Shown: in pieces, positions 14,465 through 21,149 of the stretch
Numbering within the stretch: position 1 is the stretch's first letter
Layout: each line of letters begins with the position of its first letter
The notes under the pieces: model-generated
The model's input: the letters and a program-made list of their open reading frames with translations, nothing else
Told to the model about the DNA's origin: nothing
Database searches by the model: none
Assembly (NCBI GenBank): GCA_934668295.1
Contig: CAKUND010000006.1
Span: 1 to 25,261, forward strand
DNA length: 25,261 nucleotides
Origin: an uncultured Oscillospiraceae bacterium
Lineage (GTDB): Bacteria > Bacillota > Clostridia > Oscillospirales > Oscillospiraceae
Direction of reading: 5' to 3'
Made by a program: the position numbers and the translations under genes

Positions 14465-14512
14465 GTCCATATCTCCTTTAAGATAGGAACAAGCTGCTCC
14501 AATAACAGTATA

Positions 14513-14683
14513 TCACATGACGGCTTTTTTGTCATTTTTTGTACCATTGCAGGCATTTTTATTCTTCTCGGCCTGATTGATGAGGGTAATCCATGCTTTT
14601 GTATAGGCATTTACACTTGTTGTTGATTGTCCATTTTTGAAAATACTGCGGCATGGTTTTTTATGCTCCTGAGTTTGTTCCAT
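14513..14683 (-). CDS. Small recombinase-associated protein (56 aa)
   Basis: A 56-residue basic protein with the core SIFKNGQSTTSVNAYTKAWITLINQAEK. Short proteins of this look are often found just upstream of serine recombinases in Firmicutes elements, from recollection rather than a search. AAGGGGG at 8 nt spacing supports the ATG at 14683; an earlier in-frame ATG at 14731 lacks this. It lies 48 bp before the recombinase gene in the same direction, so cotranscription is likely. It might be a recombination directionality or control factor, but nothing in the sequence proves that. Confidence 0.6.
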   Translation of the reverse strand: MEQTQEHKKPCRSIFKNGQSTTSVNAYTKAWITLINQAEKNKNACNGTKNDKKAVM

Positions 14684-15243
14684 CAAAACAGCCCCCTTCA
14701 GCCTCAGCAATACTTGATTGTCACACACCATCTATCTTATGCCTCAAACGGTCATTTTTGCTTGTGTGGCGTACAGAGGCTTAAATGGTTCTTTCGTTTT
14801 TCTCAGGTCGGGCAGACGGCGGCGGCAAACCGCTCCATAGGCTCTTACCTCCCTCCATGCTTATGGCGGGGCGTTCCATTCTGTGACGTATGGCTAACGC
14901 AAGTATCATTATCCTTCGTATGCGGTCGTCGCCCGCAAGCCTGCCGCGGCTTGTCTGCAATGCTTGCGGTCATCGCTCCGTTCCAGAATCGGTGTTCACC
15001 TCCTGATTCCAGCACATCCCCGCGCGCCCATTGCCGGCTCACGCATACAAAAACGTATCTGGTTGACCCTATTCAGTTGTCGAACGGGATTGTCAGCCCG
15101 CAAAAGCGTATTGATCTGTAATGCGCTTTTCCAGAATGGCAATCGGTACGCTGCTGCGGAAGGCTGCCCCGCAGACTGGACAGACCTGTCCGTCTTACGC
15201 AAGCGCCATGCCGCATAACCACATAGGCTTCAAATCGTGGGTG
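14684..15243. other. 560-bp region without a supported gene
   Basis: Open frames here are short, lack ribosome binding sites and have no recognisable motif. The longest leftward one (14845-15042) is Cys/Arg/His-rich with no domain. No tRNA, CRISPR or cotJC remnant is seen. The GC content is higher than in the neighbouring recombinase and cargo genes. It may be a decayed part of the element or carry a structured RNA. Confidence 0.5.
15209..15227. repeat. Left arm of an inverted repeat around the Spo0A-like gene
   Basis: TGCCGCATAACC (15209-15220) is the exact reverse complement of GGTTATGCGGCA (15793-15804). The following CATAGGC (15222-15228) is the complement of GCCTATG (15777-15783); the arms differ only by spacing between the blocks. 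Confidence 0.55.
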
Positions 15244-15270
15244 AATTGCGTCTCACCGTGAGACGCAATT
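15244..15270. repeat. Palindrome 1, left boundary of cargo
   Basis: A perfect palindrome with 13-bp arms around a single C (15257). The core GCGTCTCACCGTGAGACGC is identical to palindrome 2 at 24698-24732. It is flanked by AATT on both sides. No U-tract follows on either strand, so it is not a normal terminator. Confidence 0.8.
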
Positions 15271-15306
15271 TGACATATTCGGACTCAAAAGCTGTTCAAA
15301 ATTATT

Positions 15307-15630
15307 TTATGTCTGCCGATCTGCCCACAGCTTTGCTGAAATCAAAGAAATCAACTCCTTTGCCGTGGGCGGCTCCTCAATCCAGTAAGCGCGCAGTTCG
15401 CGTCTGCGGCCATTCTGCCAGATATCCTTGGCCGCACGATTCAGAGCCCGTGAAACGGCTTCGTTTGTGCGTTTTCCTGTTCGGATACGAACCTCATTGC
15501 AGATCACCTGCATTCTCGGCATATTCGGCTGATGTTCGATTGCGACATCAATCGCATGGCATAAAATGCAATAACATTCCTTCCCGCGGGTCTCAACGAT
15601 AGAGTAGACAGCATTCTGAACATCTTTCAT
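15307..15630 (-). CDS. Spo0A C-terminal-domain-like DNA-binding protein
   Basis: A 107-residue protein without a receiver domain. Its pattern follows the effector domain of the sporulation regulator Spo0A. A first helix contains VYSIVETRG (compare ITSIIHEIG). The recognition-helix region NEAVSRALNRAAKDIW lines up with SRVERAIRHAIEVAW, keeping the VxRA core and terminal W. PTAKELISLISAKL matches Spo0A PTNSEFIAMVADKL. Similarity is moderate, so Spo0A-like DNA binding is inferred. The ATG at 15630 is chosen because AAAGGA is about 9 nt upstream; the ATG at 15639 would touch it. The gene has its own promoter and three 0A-like boxes. It is inside the cargo segment, next to an element that breaks a spore-coat gene. 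Confidence 0.68.
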   Translation of the reverse strand: MKDVQNAVYSIVETRGKECYCILCHAIDVAIEHQPNMPRMQVICNEVRIRTGKRTNEAVSRALNRAAKDIWQNGRRRELRAYWIEEPPTAKELISLISAKLWADRQT

Positions 15631-15663
15631 GTCATACATTCCTTTCCCGTCCGAGCTGATACC

Positions 15664-15692
15664 AGTATAGTACATTTCAATGTGCTTTTCAG
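15664..15692 (-). promoter_or_regulatory. Promoter of the Spo0A-like gene
   Basis: Minus-strand TATACT (15669-15664) is a good -10. Seventeen bp upstream the -35 is TGAAAA (15692-15687), a weak match, as expected for a promoter that needs an activator. Confidence 0.5.
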
Positions 15693-15706
15693 GCTTTCTG
15701 CCAAAC

Positions 15707-15733
15707 TTTGACCCACTTGGACAAACTTTGACA
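15707..15733 (-). promoter_or_regulatory. Three tandem 0A-box-like heptamers
   Basis: Reading the minus strand: TGTCAAA (15733-15727), TGTCCAA (15723-15717), GGTCAAA (15713-15707), each exactly 10 bp apart. The Spo0A box is TGTCGAA and functional tandem boxes are spaced 10 bp. The first two match 6 of 7 positions and the third 5 of 7. The array ends 15 bp before the -35, an activator position. Binding is inferred. Confidence 0.55.
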
Positions 15734-15776
15734 GATGAAACAACGTGGACATTCATCCTGCTTAATCAGAAACGCA

Positions 15777-15804
15777 GCCTATGGCCTGCGATGGTTATGC
15801 GGCA
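15777..15804. repeat. Right arm of an inverted repeat around the Spo0A-like gene
   Basis: GCCTATG (15777-15783) and GGTTATGCGGCA (15793-15804) are the reverse complement of 15209-15228, with extra bases between the two blocks. The arms enclose palindrome 1 and the Spo0A-like gene, a unit of about 600 bp. Confidence 0.55.
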
Positions 15805-15850
15805 CAACTATCATTGCAGGTTCAGAGGTAACTCCTCTAAACAATAAAAA

Positions 15851-15883
15851 TCCGACAGAAAGCATCTAAGGCTTTCTGCCGGA
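15851..15883 (-). terminator. Intrinsic terminator of the glycyl-radical/ABC operon
   Basis: On the minus strand TCCGGCAGAAAGC, loop CTTAGAT, GCTTTCTGTCGGA (one mismatched pair) is followed by TTTTTATTG. It lies 30 bp after the permease stop. Confidence 0.82.
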
Positions 15884-15913
15884 TTCCTTGCCATGTGATT
15901 TCCACCAAACGGC

Positions 15914-16861
15914 TTACTTTTTATTGCGAAGAATATCGATATAAACCGCAAGGATCAGAATAATACCATTGATCATCATTTGATAGTAGGAGTCCACACG
16001 CATTAAGACCATAATATTGCCCAGCACGGTCAGAACAGCGACGCCAAGAAGTGTTCCAATAACGGAGCCTTTACCACCGTTGAGAGATACACCGCCGATA
16101 ACCGCTGCGGCGATTGGCGTCATTTCGCTGCCAGCACCAGCCGTAGCAATCGAGGCGCTGAGCTGAGATGCCCAGAGCACCGCAGCAATACCAGATGTTG
16201 TGCCACAAATAATGTAACCAATCAACTGAATCTTGTCATTTTTTATACCAGACAAATACGCTGCTGCCGAATTGGAGCCGATTGAATAAATTTTTCTGCC
16301 AAGTACCGTGTATTTCAGCATAAGCCCGATTACCAAGAATACAATCAGAGAAACGATCAACATGACCGGCAAAAAACCAAACGCTTTGCCAAAACCAATC
16401 ACATCGATTACGGAGCTGTGCAGTGCAATCTGTGTACCGTTTGTGCTGATATACGCAACTGCCCGAAAAATCATCTGTGTACCAATGGTTGCAATCATTG
16501 GAATGACGTGCATCTGCGTAATGATCAAGCCATTGATCAAGCCGGTCATCGTTCCGGCTGCAACTGCAATCAAAATTGCAAGCCATATGTTCACTCCGGC
16601 CTTGGACAGAATGCCAAGCAGCATAACGCTGGTAGCCATTGCCGACATTTGCGAAAGATCAATGCCGCCCATCAGCATTACAACTGTAAGCCCAGCCGCG
16701 ATTGTGCCAATATATGAAAACGATGTACCGATATTTGCAAAATTAGCTTTTGTCAAAAAATATGGTGAAATAAAAGATGATGCCAAAATCAAGACGATCA
16801 GAATGATAAAAATGCTTAATTCAGTACCTGCGCTTTTTAGAAATTTTTTTGTCTTCTCCAT
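15914..16861 (-). CDS. Ribose-type ABC transporter permease (RbsC family)
   Basis: A 315-residue integral membrane protein of the BPD_transp_2 family, with about eight to ten hydrophobic helices spread evenly. Recognisable segments are GLTVVMLMGGIDLSQMSAMA (near residue 60), the classic GGIDLSVG region of RbsC, and ASIATAGAGSEMTPIAAAVIGGVSLNGGKGSVIGTLLGV near residues 230-270, which contacts the ATPase. It forms the membrane channel of an importer for a sugar or similar polyhydroxy compound. It starts 4 nt after the ATPase stop with GGAGG inside the end of that gene. Last gene of the six-gene operon, followed by an intrinsic terminator. Confidence 0.93.
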   Translation of the reverse strand: MEKTKKFLKSAGTELSIFIILIVLILASSFISPYFLTKANFANIGTSFSYIGTIAAGLTVVMLMGGIDLSQMSAMATSVMLLGILSKAGVNIWLAILIAVAAGTMTGLINGLIITQMHVIPMIATIGTQMIFRAVAYISTNGTQIALHSSVIDVIGFGKAFGFLPVMLIVSLIVFLVIGLMLKYTVLGRKIYSIGSNSAAAYLSGIKNDKIQLIGYIICGTTSGIAAVLWASQLSASIATAGAGSEMTPIAAAVIGGVSLNGGKGSVIGTLLGVAVLTVLGNIMVLMRVDSYYQMMINGIILILAVYIDILRNKK

Positions 16862-16865
16862 GTGA

Positions 16866-18353
16866 TTATCCTCCGATCACAGCCTGTGCAAGCTCTGTTT
16901 GTGTATAGCTCCCCCGTTCAAAAATGGCTGTTATCTTTCCCTCGTGAACGGCAGCGATTCGATCTGCGATTGACATAGTTTCCTGCATATCGGAAGAAAC
17001 CATCAGCACAGCGACTCCTTGCAGGCAAAAGCTTTCAATCAATTTATAGATTTCTGCGCGTGCGCCAACGTCGACACCTCTGGTTGGTTCATTCAATATT
17101 AAAAGCTTCGGCTCGGTGTTCATTGCTTTTGCAAAGACCACCTTTTGCTGATTTCCGCCAGATAACGTATTCGTAAGTGTTTCTTTGCTTGGGGTCTTGA
17201 TTCGCAGCTTCTCAATCCACTCAGTTGCTGTTCTGGCTTCTTCTTTCGTCTGCATCAATCCATGTTTTGTATATTTACGCAATGTTGAAAGCGTAATATT
17301 TTTTGTTATATTCATACCCAGCATCAATCCATCCGTCTTTCTTTCACTTGGGACATATGCTATTCCAGACGCGAGGCTGTCACTGGGATTGCGCGGGTGA
17401 ATTGGCAGACCATTCAGACGAATAGAATCATAGGTACATGGACGGACGCCATATATAGACGCCGTGATTTCTTCACATCCGGCACCCATTAGTCCATAGA
17501 GCGCAACAATTTCTCCACTTTTAATATCAAAACTGATGCCTTGTACAGTATCATTACTCAAATTGGATACTTCAAGCATCGTTTTTGTCATGCTGCGCGG
17601 TGCCATTTCGTATATTTGTTTGACTTCACGACCGACCATTGCGTTGATCAATTCCTGCTGTGTCAACTCTTTTGTAGGCTTTTCCATAACATTTCTGCCG
17701 TCACGTAAAACCGTCACATGGTCGGCAATCTCAAACACTTCATTCAGCTTATGTGTAATCAGGATGACAGCGCCTCCATCGGCGGTAAAGTTTCGGATAA
17801 TCCTGTAAAGCTGTTCAATTTCTGTATCTGTTAATGGTGCAGTCGGTTCGTCCATGACAATGATGTCAGCTCCCCGCATAAAAGAACGGGCAATTTCAAT
17901 TAACTGCCGTTGCGCAACAGAAAGAACGCCCGCGTTAGAAAACGGGTCCAATGCATCCAAACCAACGGCCTTTTGCGCATCCAGACTTTTCTTCCGCAAG
18001 GTCTGATAGTCGACAACTCCTTTTACTTTTTCAGGAAGATGTCCAACAAAAATATTCTCCGCTATGCTCATGGAACGAAGATCGTTGAGTTCCTGATAAA
18101 TAACAGAAATGCCATTCCCGATTGCTTCATCCGGACGATAATGCTTATATTCTTTTCCTTTGAGAACGATTGTTCCCTCGTCTGCCTGATAAGCACCGGA
18201 AAGGATTTTCATCAGCGTGGATTTACCAGCCCCGTTTTCCCCAATCAGCGCAAGAACCTCGCCCTTGTTTAGTGTCAGGTTTACCTGACTTAATGCCTTA
18301 ACTCCGGGGAATGACTTCGTAATCCCCCGCATTTCCAATATGGCTTCACTCAT
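16866..18353 (-). CDS. Ribose-type ABC transporter ATPase (RbsA family)
   Basis: A 495-residue fused double ATPase. The first half has Walker A GENGAGKST (38-46), the degenerate signature LSVAQRQ and Walker B IIVMDEPTAPLTD. The second half has a weak Walker A (GLMGAGCEE), a full signature LSGGNQQKVV and Walker B LLILNEPTRGVDVGA. This asymmetry, with one half lacking a proper P-loop, is normal for RbsA/MglA/XylG proteins. It powers import through the permease that follows. AGGTGG precedes the start by 5-6 nt. The sugar cannot be inferred from the ATPase. A stable hairpin separates it from the binding-protein gene upstream. Confidence 0.95.
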   Translation of the reverse strand: MSEAILEMRGITKSFPGVKALSQVNLTLNKGEVLALIGENGAGKSTLMKILSGAYQADEGTIVLKGKEYKHYRPDEAIGNGISVIYQELNDLRSMSIAENIFVGHLPEKVKGVVDYQTLRKKSLDAQKAVGLDALDPFSNAGVLSVAQRQLIEIARSFMRGADIIVMDEPTAPLTDTEIEQLYRIIRNFTADGGAVILITHKLNEVFEIADHVTVLRDGRNVMEKPTKELTQQELINAMVGREVKQIYEMAPRSMTKTMLEVSNLSNDTVQGISFDIKSGEIVALYGLMGAGCEEITASIYGVRPCTYDSIRLNGLPIHPRNPSDSLASGIAYVPSERKTDGLMLGMNITKNITLSTLRKYTKHGLMQTKEEARTATEWIEKLRIKTPSKETLTNTLSGGNQQKVVFAKAMNTEPKLLILNEPTRGVDVGARAEIYKLIESFCLQGVAVLMVSSDMQETMSIADRIAAVHEGKITAIFERGSYTQTELAQAVIGG

Positions 18354-18380
18354 AAATCCACCTCAATCATCCCTATTGCA

Positions 18381-18406
18381 TCCCGCAGGAGTTTCCTCCT
18401 GCGGGA
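18381..18406. other. Intercistronic hairpin after the binding-protein gene
   Basis: TCCCGCAGGAG (18381-18391), loop TTTC, CTCCTGCGGGA (18396-18406). There is no U-tract on the minus strand, so it is not a terminator. Similar hairpins after binding-protein genes block 3' decay and raise the binding protein level over the membrane components. Confidence 0.65.
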
Positions 18407-18423
18407 GTGCGACTAAAGCTTGT

Positions 18424-19482
18424 TTATTCCGGATACAGTTCGTCGACGTTATCCTTGGTCATCCAATGGTTGATGGAGTAATTATACTTATCAAGTGTTT
18501 CGCCTGCAACGAGCTGCTGTGCGATCTCAATAAGACGTACACCGTAGAGCTCAGGGCTTGTGGCAACCTCTCCCTTCAGAATGGTGTCCTCACCATTCTT
18601 TGCGGCACGGAAGGTGTTGATTGTTTCGGAAACACCGTCAACGCTGAAGTAGTTGATCGTATCCAATCCAGATGCGTCAACTGCTGCAACAATCGCAGGC
18701 GTCCAAGAGCTGGACAGGCTGAAAATCACAATCTGCTCATAATCAGCGCAGAGCGGCAGATAGTCCTGTACTTTCTGGCGGATATCAGCCAGATCGTAAT
18801 TCGTAATATCGATATTCTCGACTGCATCTTCGCTCAAGCCGCTCTTTTCCAGAAACGTCTTAACAGCATCATTGGTTCTGGACCATACTGCATCGCCAAG
18901 CGCGCTTGCATTGACCTGAATCACATGATCGACCTTATCTGCAATACCCTGCTCAACACACCAGTTATAAGCTTCCTCGCCCATCAGCTTGCCAGCATCG
19001 GAGTTGTTCAGTCCAAAGAAATAGGTCGTGGAACCGTACTCTGTGCAGTCTGTGTCGACACAAATATCATAGATGCCGTTCTGCTCACAAAGCTTTGCAA
19101 CCTGCTGGCTCGGTTCGGAAGAACAAGAGAAGTCAACGATTACGTTGCAGCCCTGCGCAAGGAAGGAATCGAATGTTTTGCGGATTTCTGCCGCATCCGT
19201 ACCAACAACCTGATAGAGCATCTCAATTCCTGCTTCATCGGCCGCCTTGATCGTACCTTCCAGCGCATTTTTGTGGAATTCATAGTCTTTGGTCTGGCAC
19301 AGGTAGCCAATCTTGACCACAGAAACGTCAGTACCTTCCTGTTCAGTCGGCTGTTCGTTCACCACAGCCTCCGTATCGGCCTTTTCGGGTTCAGCCGGAG
19401 TCTCCGCTGGGGCTTCCTGCGTACAGGCGCATAACGCAAGCAGCATGCACAGAGCAAGAATCAATGCGAGTGTTTTTTTCAT
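18424..19482 (-). CDS. Sugar-type substrate-binding lipoprotein of the cargo ABC importer
   Basis: A 352-residue exported lipoprotein. The signal is MKKTLALILALCMLLALCAC with C20 as the likely lipidated residue, then a Glu/Pro/Thr-rich linker (about 21-53) and a type 1 periplasmic-binding domain (VVKIGYLCQTKDYEFHKNALEGTIKAADEAG onward). It should catch the substrate for the RbsA/RbsC-like importer encoded just downstream. The pocket region has an uncommon CVDTDC segment (ICVDTDCTEYGSTTYFFG), while the general fold is RbsB-like. AAGGAGA is well spaced before the ATG, and only 22 bp separate it from the SDR gene, so it is transcribed with the catabolic genes. Confidence 0.92.
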   Translation of the reverse strand: MKKTLALILALCMLLALCACTQEAPAETPAEPEKADTEAVVNEQPTEQEGTDVSVVKIGYLCQTKDYEFHKNALEGTIKAADEAGIEMLYQVVGTDAAEIRKTFDSFLAQGCNVIVDFSCSSEPSQQVAKLCEQNGIYDICVDTDCTEYGSTTYFFGLNNSDAGKLMGEEAYNWCVEQGIADKVDHVIQVNASALGDAVWSRTNDAVKTFLEKSGLSEDAVENIDITNYDLADIRQKVQDYLPLCADYEQIVIFSLSSSWTPAIVAAVDASGLDTINYFSVDGVSETINTFRAAKNGEDTILKGEVATSPELYGVRLIEIAQQLVAGETLDKYNYSINHWMTKDNVDELYPE

Positions 19483-19504
19483 GTTTCATTCTCCTTTTTG
19501 TGTT

Positions 19505-20233
19505 TTAATACAGATGTCTTGCGCCATCTGATATTACGATTTCACCCATGATGTTTCTGGCGGCCTCACTTGCCAGAAAGTATATCACGGCGGCGATCTC
19601 CTCAGGTGTGGACATAACCCCACGCGGAATCGAGGGCTCTGTAAGCGGATCGCCAGACTTACATCCCATCATTTCAGTCGCAGTTTGACCAGGGGCAACG
19701 CCATTCACAGTAATTCCATGCGGTGCCATCAAACGTCCAAGCCCTTCTGTCAGTCCGCGCAGCCCCCATTTGCTGACACCATATGGGTACCAGATCGGGC
19801 GAAACGCCATTTCCGAGCAGACATTCACAATATGTCCTGTAATCTGATGTTCCAGCACATACCGAAGAACACTTTGACAAAGGAAAAACACACTTTTGAC
19901 GTTTGTGTCCATGACTGTGTCCCATTCTTCTGGTCGTACCGCAAAAAAATCATTTTTCCGGCAGGAATCTGACAGATACCCCGCACAGTTTATGACAACA
20001 TCCAATCGTCCAAATTTTGAAATTGCTTCTGCAACCTTATTGGGTATGGCGGAAATGTCCCGCAGATCCCACACAAGCGTAGCCGTTTGACCATTTAGTT
20101 GACTTTCTGCTCTGCTGAGCGCATCTTCACTGCGCCCAACAAGAATCACTTTGTCACCAGACTGCAAAAAGATTTTTGCGGCAGCAAAACCGATCCCTCT
20201 AGTCGAGCCTGTAATCAGGACAACTCTGCTCAA
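19505..20233 (-). CDS. Short-chain dehydrogenase/reductase
   Basis: A 242-residue classical SDR of normal length. The Rossmann motif TGSTRGIG is at residues 8-15, NCAG (for NNAG) in the middle, catalytic serine in VCSEMAF and YGVSK as the YxxxK catalytic pair. The C-terminal GEIVISDGA resembles the common ITVDGG end. It should interconvert an alcohol and a carbonyl with NAD(P)H in the cytoplasm. The start is TTG at 20233: the long open extension upstream is inside the activase gene, while AAAGGGG precedes the TTG at 10 nt and the protein then begins directly with the Rossmann strand. The context suggests it oxidises the imported compound or reduces the glycyl radical enzyme product. Confidence 0.9.
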   Translation of the reverse strand: MSRVVLITGSTRGIGFAAAKIFLQSGDKVILVGRSEDALSRAESQLNGQTATLVWDLRDISAIPNKVAEAISKFGRLDVVINCAGYLSDSCRKNDFFAVRPEEWDTVMDTNVKSVFFLCQSVLRYVLEHQITGHIVNVCSEMAFRPIWYPYGVSKWGLRGLTEGLGRLMAPHGITVNGVAPGQTATEMMGCKSGDPLTEPSIPRGVMSTPEEIAAVIYFLASEAARNIMGEIVISDGARHLY

Positions 20234-20240
20234 TATGTCT

Positions 20241-21149
20241 TTACCCCTTTCGTACTTCGCAATCTGTAAACTGCTGGATTGTATCGATCCACTCCGCCGT
20301 AAGTTCTTTTGACGTAATTGTGGAATTTTGAATCTGGTATATCTGCCCGATGCTTTCAGCCTTATCTTTTCCCAGCGGGTGATACGGTTCCACATCAATA
20401 CGGATAATACCGGAATATTTGTTTGCCAGAGCAGCGATCGCTTTCAAATGCTCCTGTCGATCATTATAACCCGGAACGAGCGGACAGCGAAGCACAATCC
20501 TTTTCCCAAGATTAGAAATGAAATCCAAATTGTCCAGAATCAATTTATTATCAACGCCTGTGAATTTCTTGTGTTGTTCTGGATTTGTCTCTTTGCAGTC
20601 ATAGAGGAATAAATCTATATATGGGATTGCTTGTTTCAGCACCTCTCTGCGCACAAAGCCGCAGGTCTCCACACAAACATGCAGGCCCTGACGCTTTGCT
20701 TCCTGAAGAAGTGTAAGTAGAAATTCAGGCTGCGCAAATGGCTCTCCACCCGTGAACGTTACACCTCCGCCAGATGTTTCATAAAACGGCTGATCCTTAC
20801 ACACCTCGGTAATGATCTCAGACGCCTGCATTTCCTTTCCGATCAGCTCCAGCGCGCCTACGCATACCCGCGTACATTTTCCACAATTCTTGCAGCGGAC
20901 TCTATCAATCAAATGTCTCCCATTCGCGAAACTGTGACAGTTTCGCGGACAGACTTGTTGACATTTTCCGCACCCAATACATTTTGCGGGAGAAAAAGAC
21001 AATTCCGGCTCGCGGCATTTTGATTCCGGATTATGGCACCACAAGCAGTTTAGCGGGCACCCCTTCAAAAATACACATGTCCGAATACCTGGACCATCAT
21101 TGATGGAATAACGCTGAATATTAAATACAATTCCTGTATCGTGTGCCAT
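20241..21149 (-). CDS. Glycyl radical enzyme activating protein (radical SAM)
   Basis: A 302-residue activase. The radical-SAM cluster motif is C31-x3-C35-x2-C38 in KGCPLNCLWCHNPES. An inserted double-ferredoxin domain (C57/C60/C63/C67 and C86/C89/C92/C96) marks the subgroup that activates dehydratase- and lyase-type glycyl radical enzymes rather than PFL itself. GGGVTFTGGEPFAQPEF is the GGE SAM-binding motif. It generates a 5'-deoxyadenosyl radical that removes hydrogen from the glycine of its partner under anoxic conditions. Its ATG overlaps the stop of the partner gene (TGATG), so the two are translationally coupled. Confidence 0.96.
   Translation of the reverse strand: MAHDTGIVFNIQRYSINDGPGIRTCVFLKGCPLNCLWCHNPESKCREPELSFSPAKCIGCGKCQQVCPRNCHSFANGRHLIDRVRCKNCGKCTRVCVGALELIGKEMQASEIITEVCKDQPFYETSGGGVTFTGGEPFAQPEFLLTLLQEAKRQGLHVCVETCGFVRREVLKQAIPYIDLFLYDCKETNPEQHKKFTGVDNKLILDNLDFISNLGKRIVLRCPLVPGYNDRQEHLKAIAALANKYSGIIRIDVEPYHPLGKDKAESIGQIYQIQNSTITSKELTAEWIDTIQQFTDCEVRKG

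Noticed and set aside
14845..15042. 65-codon leftward frame in the gap after the small recombinase-associated gene
   Set aside because: No start signal or domain; composition looks like a chance frame in GC-richer non-coding DNA.
15244..15270. Palindrome 1 (and 2) as ordinary intrinsic terminators
   Set aside because: No run of T follows on either strand, the loop would be tight, and the same core recurs with covariation at the other cargo end.
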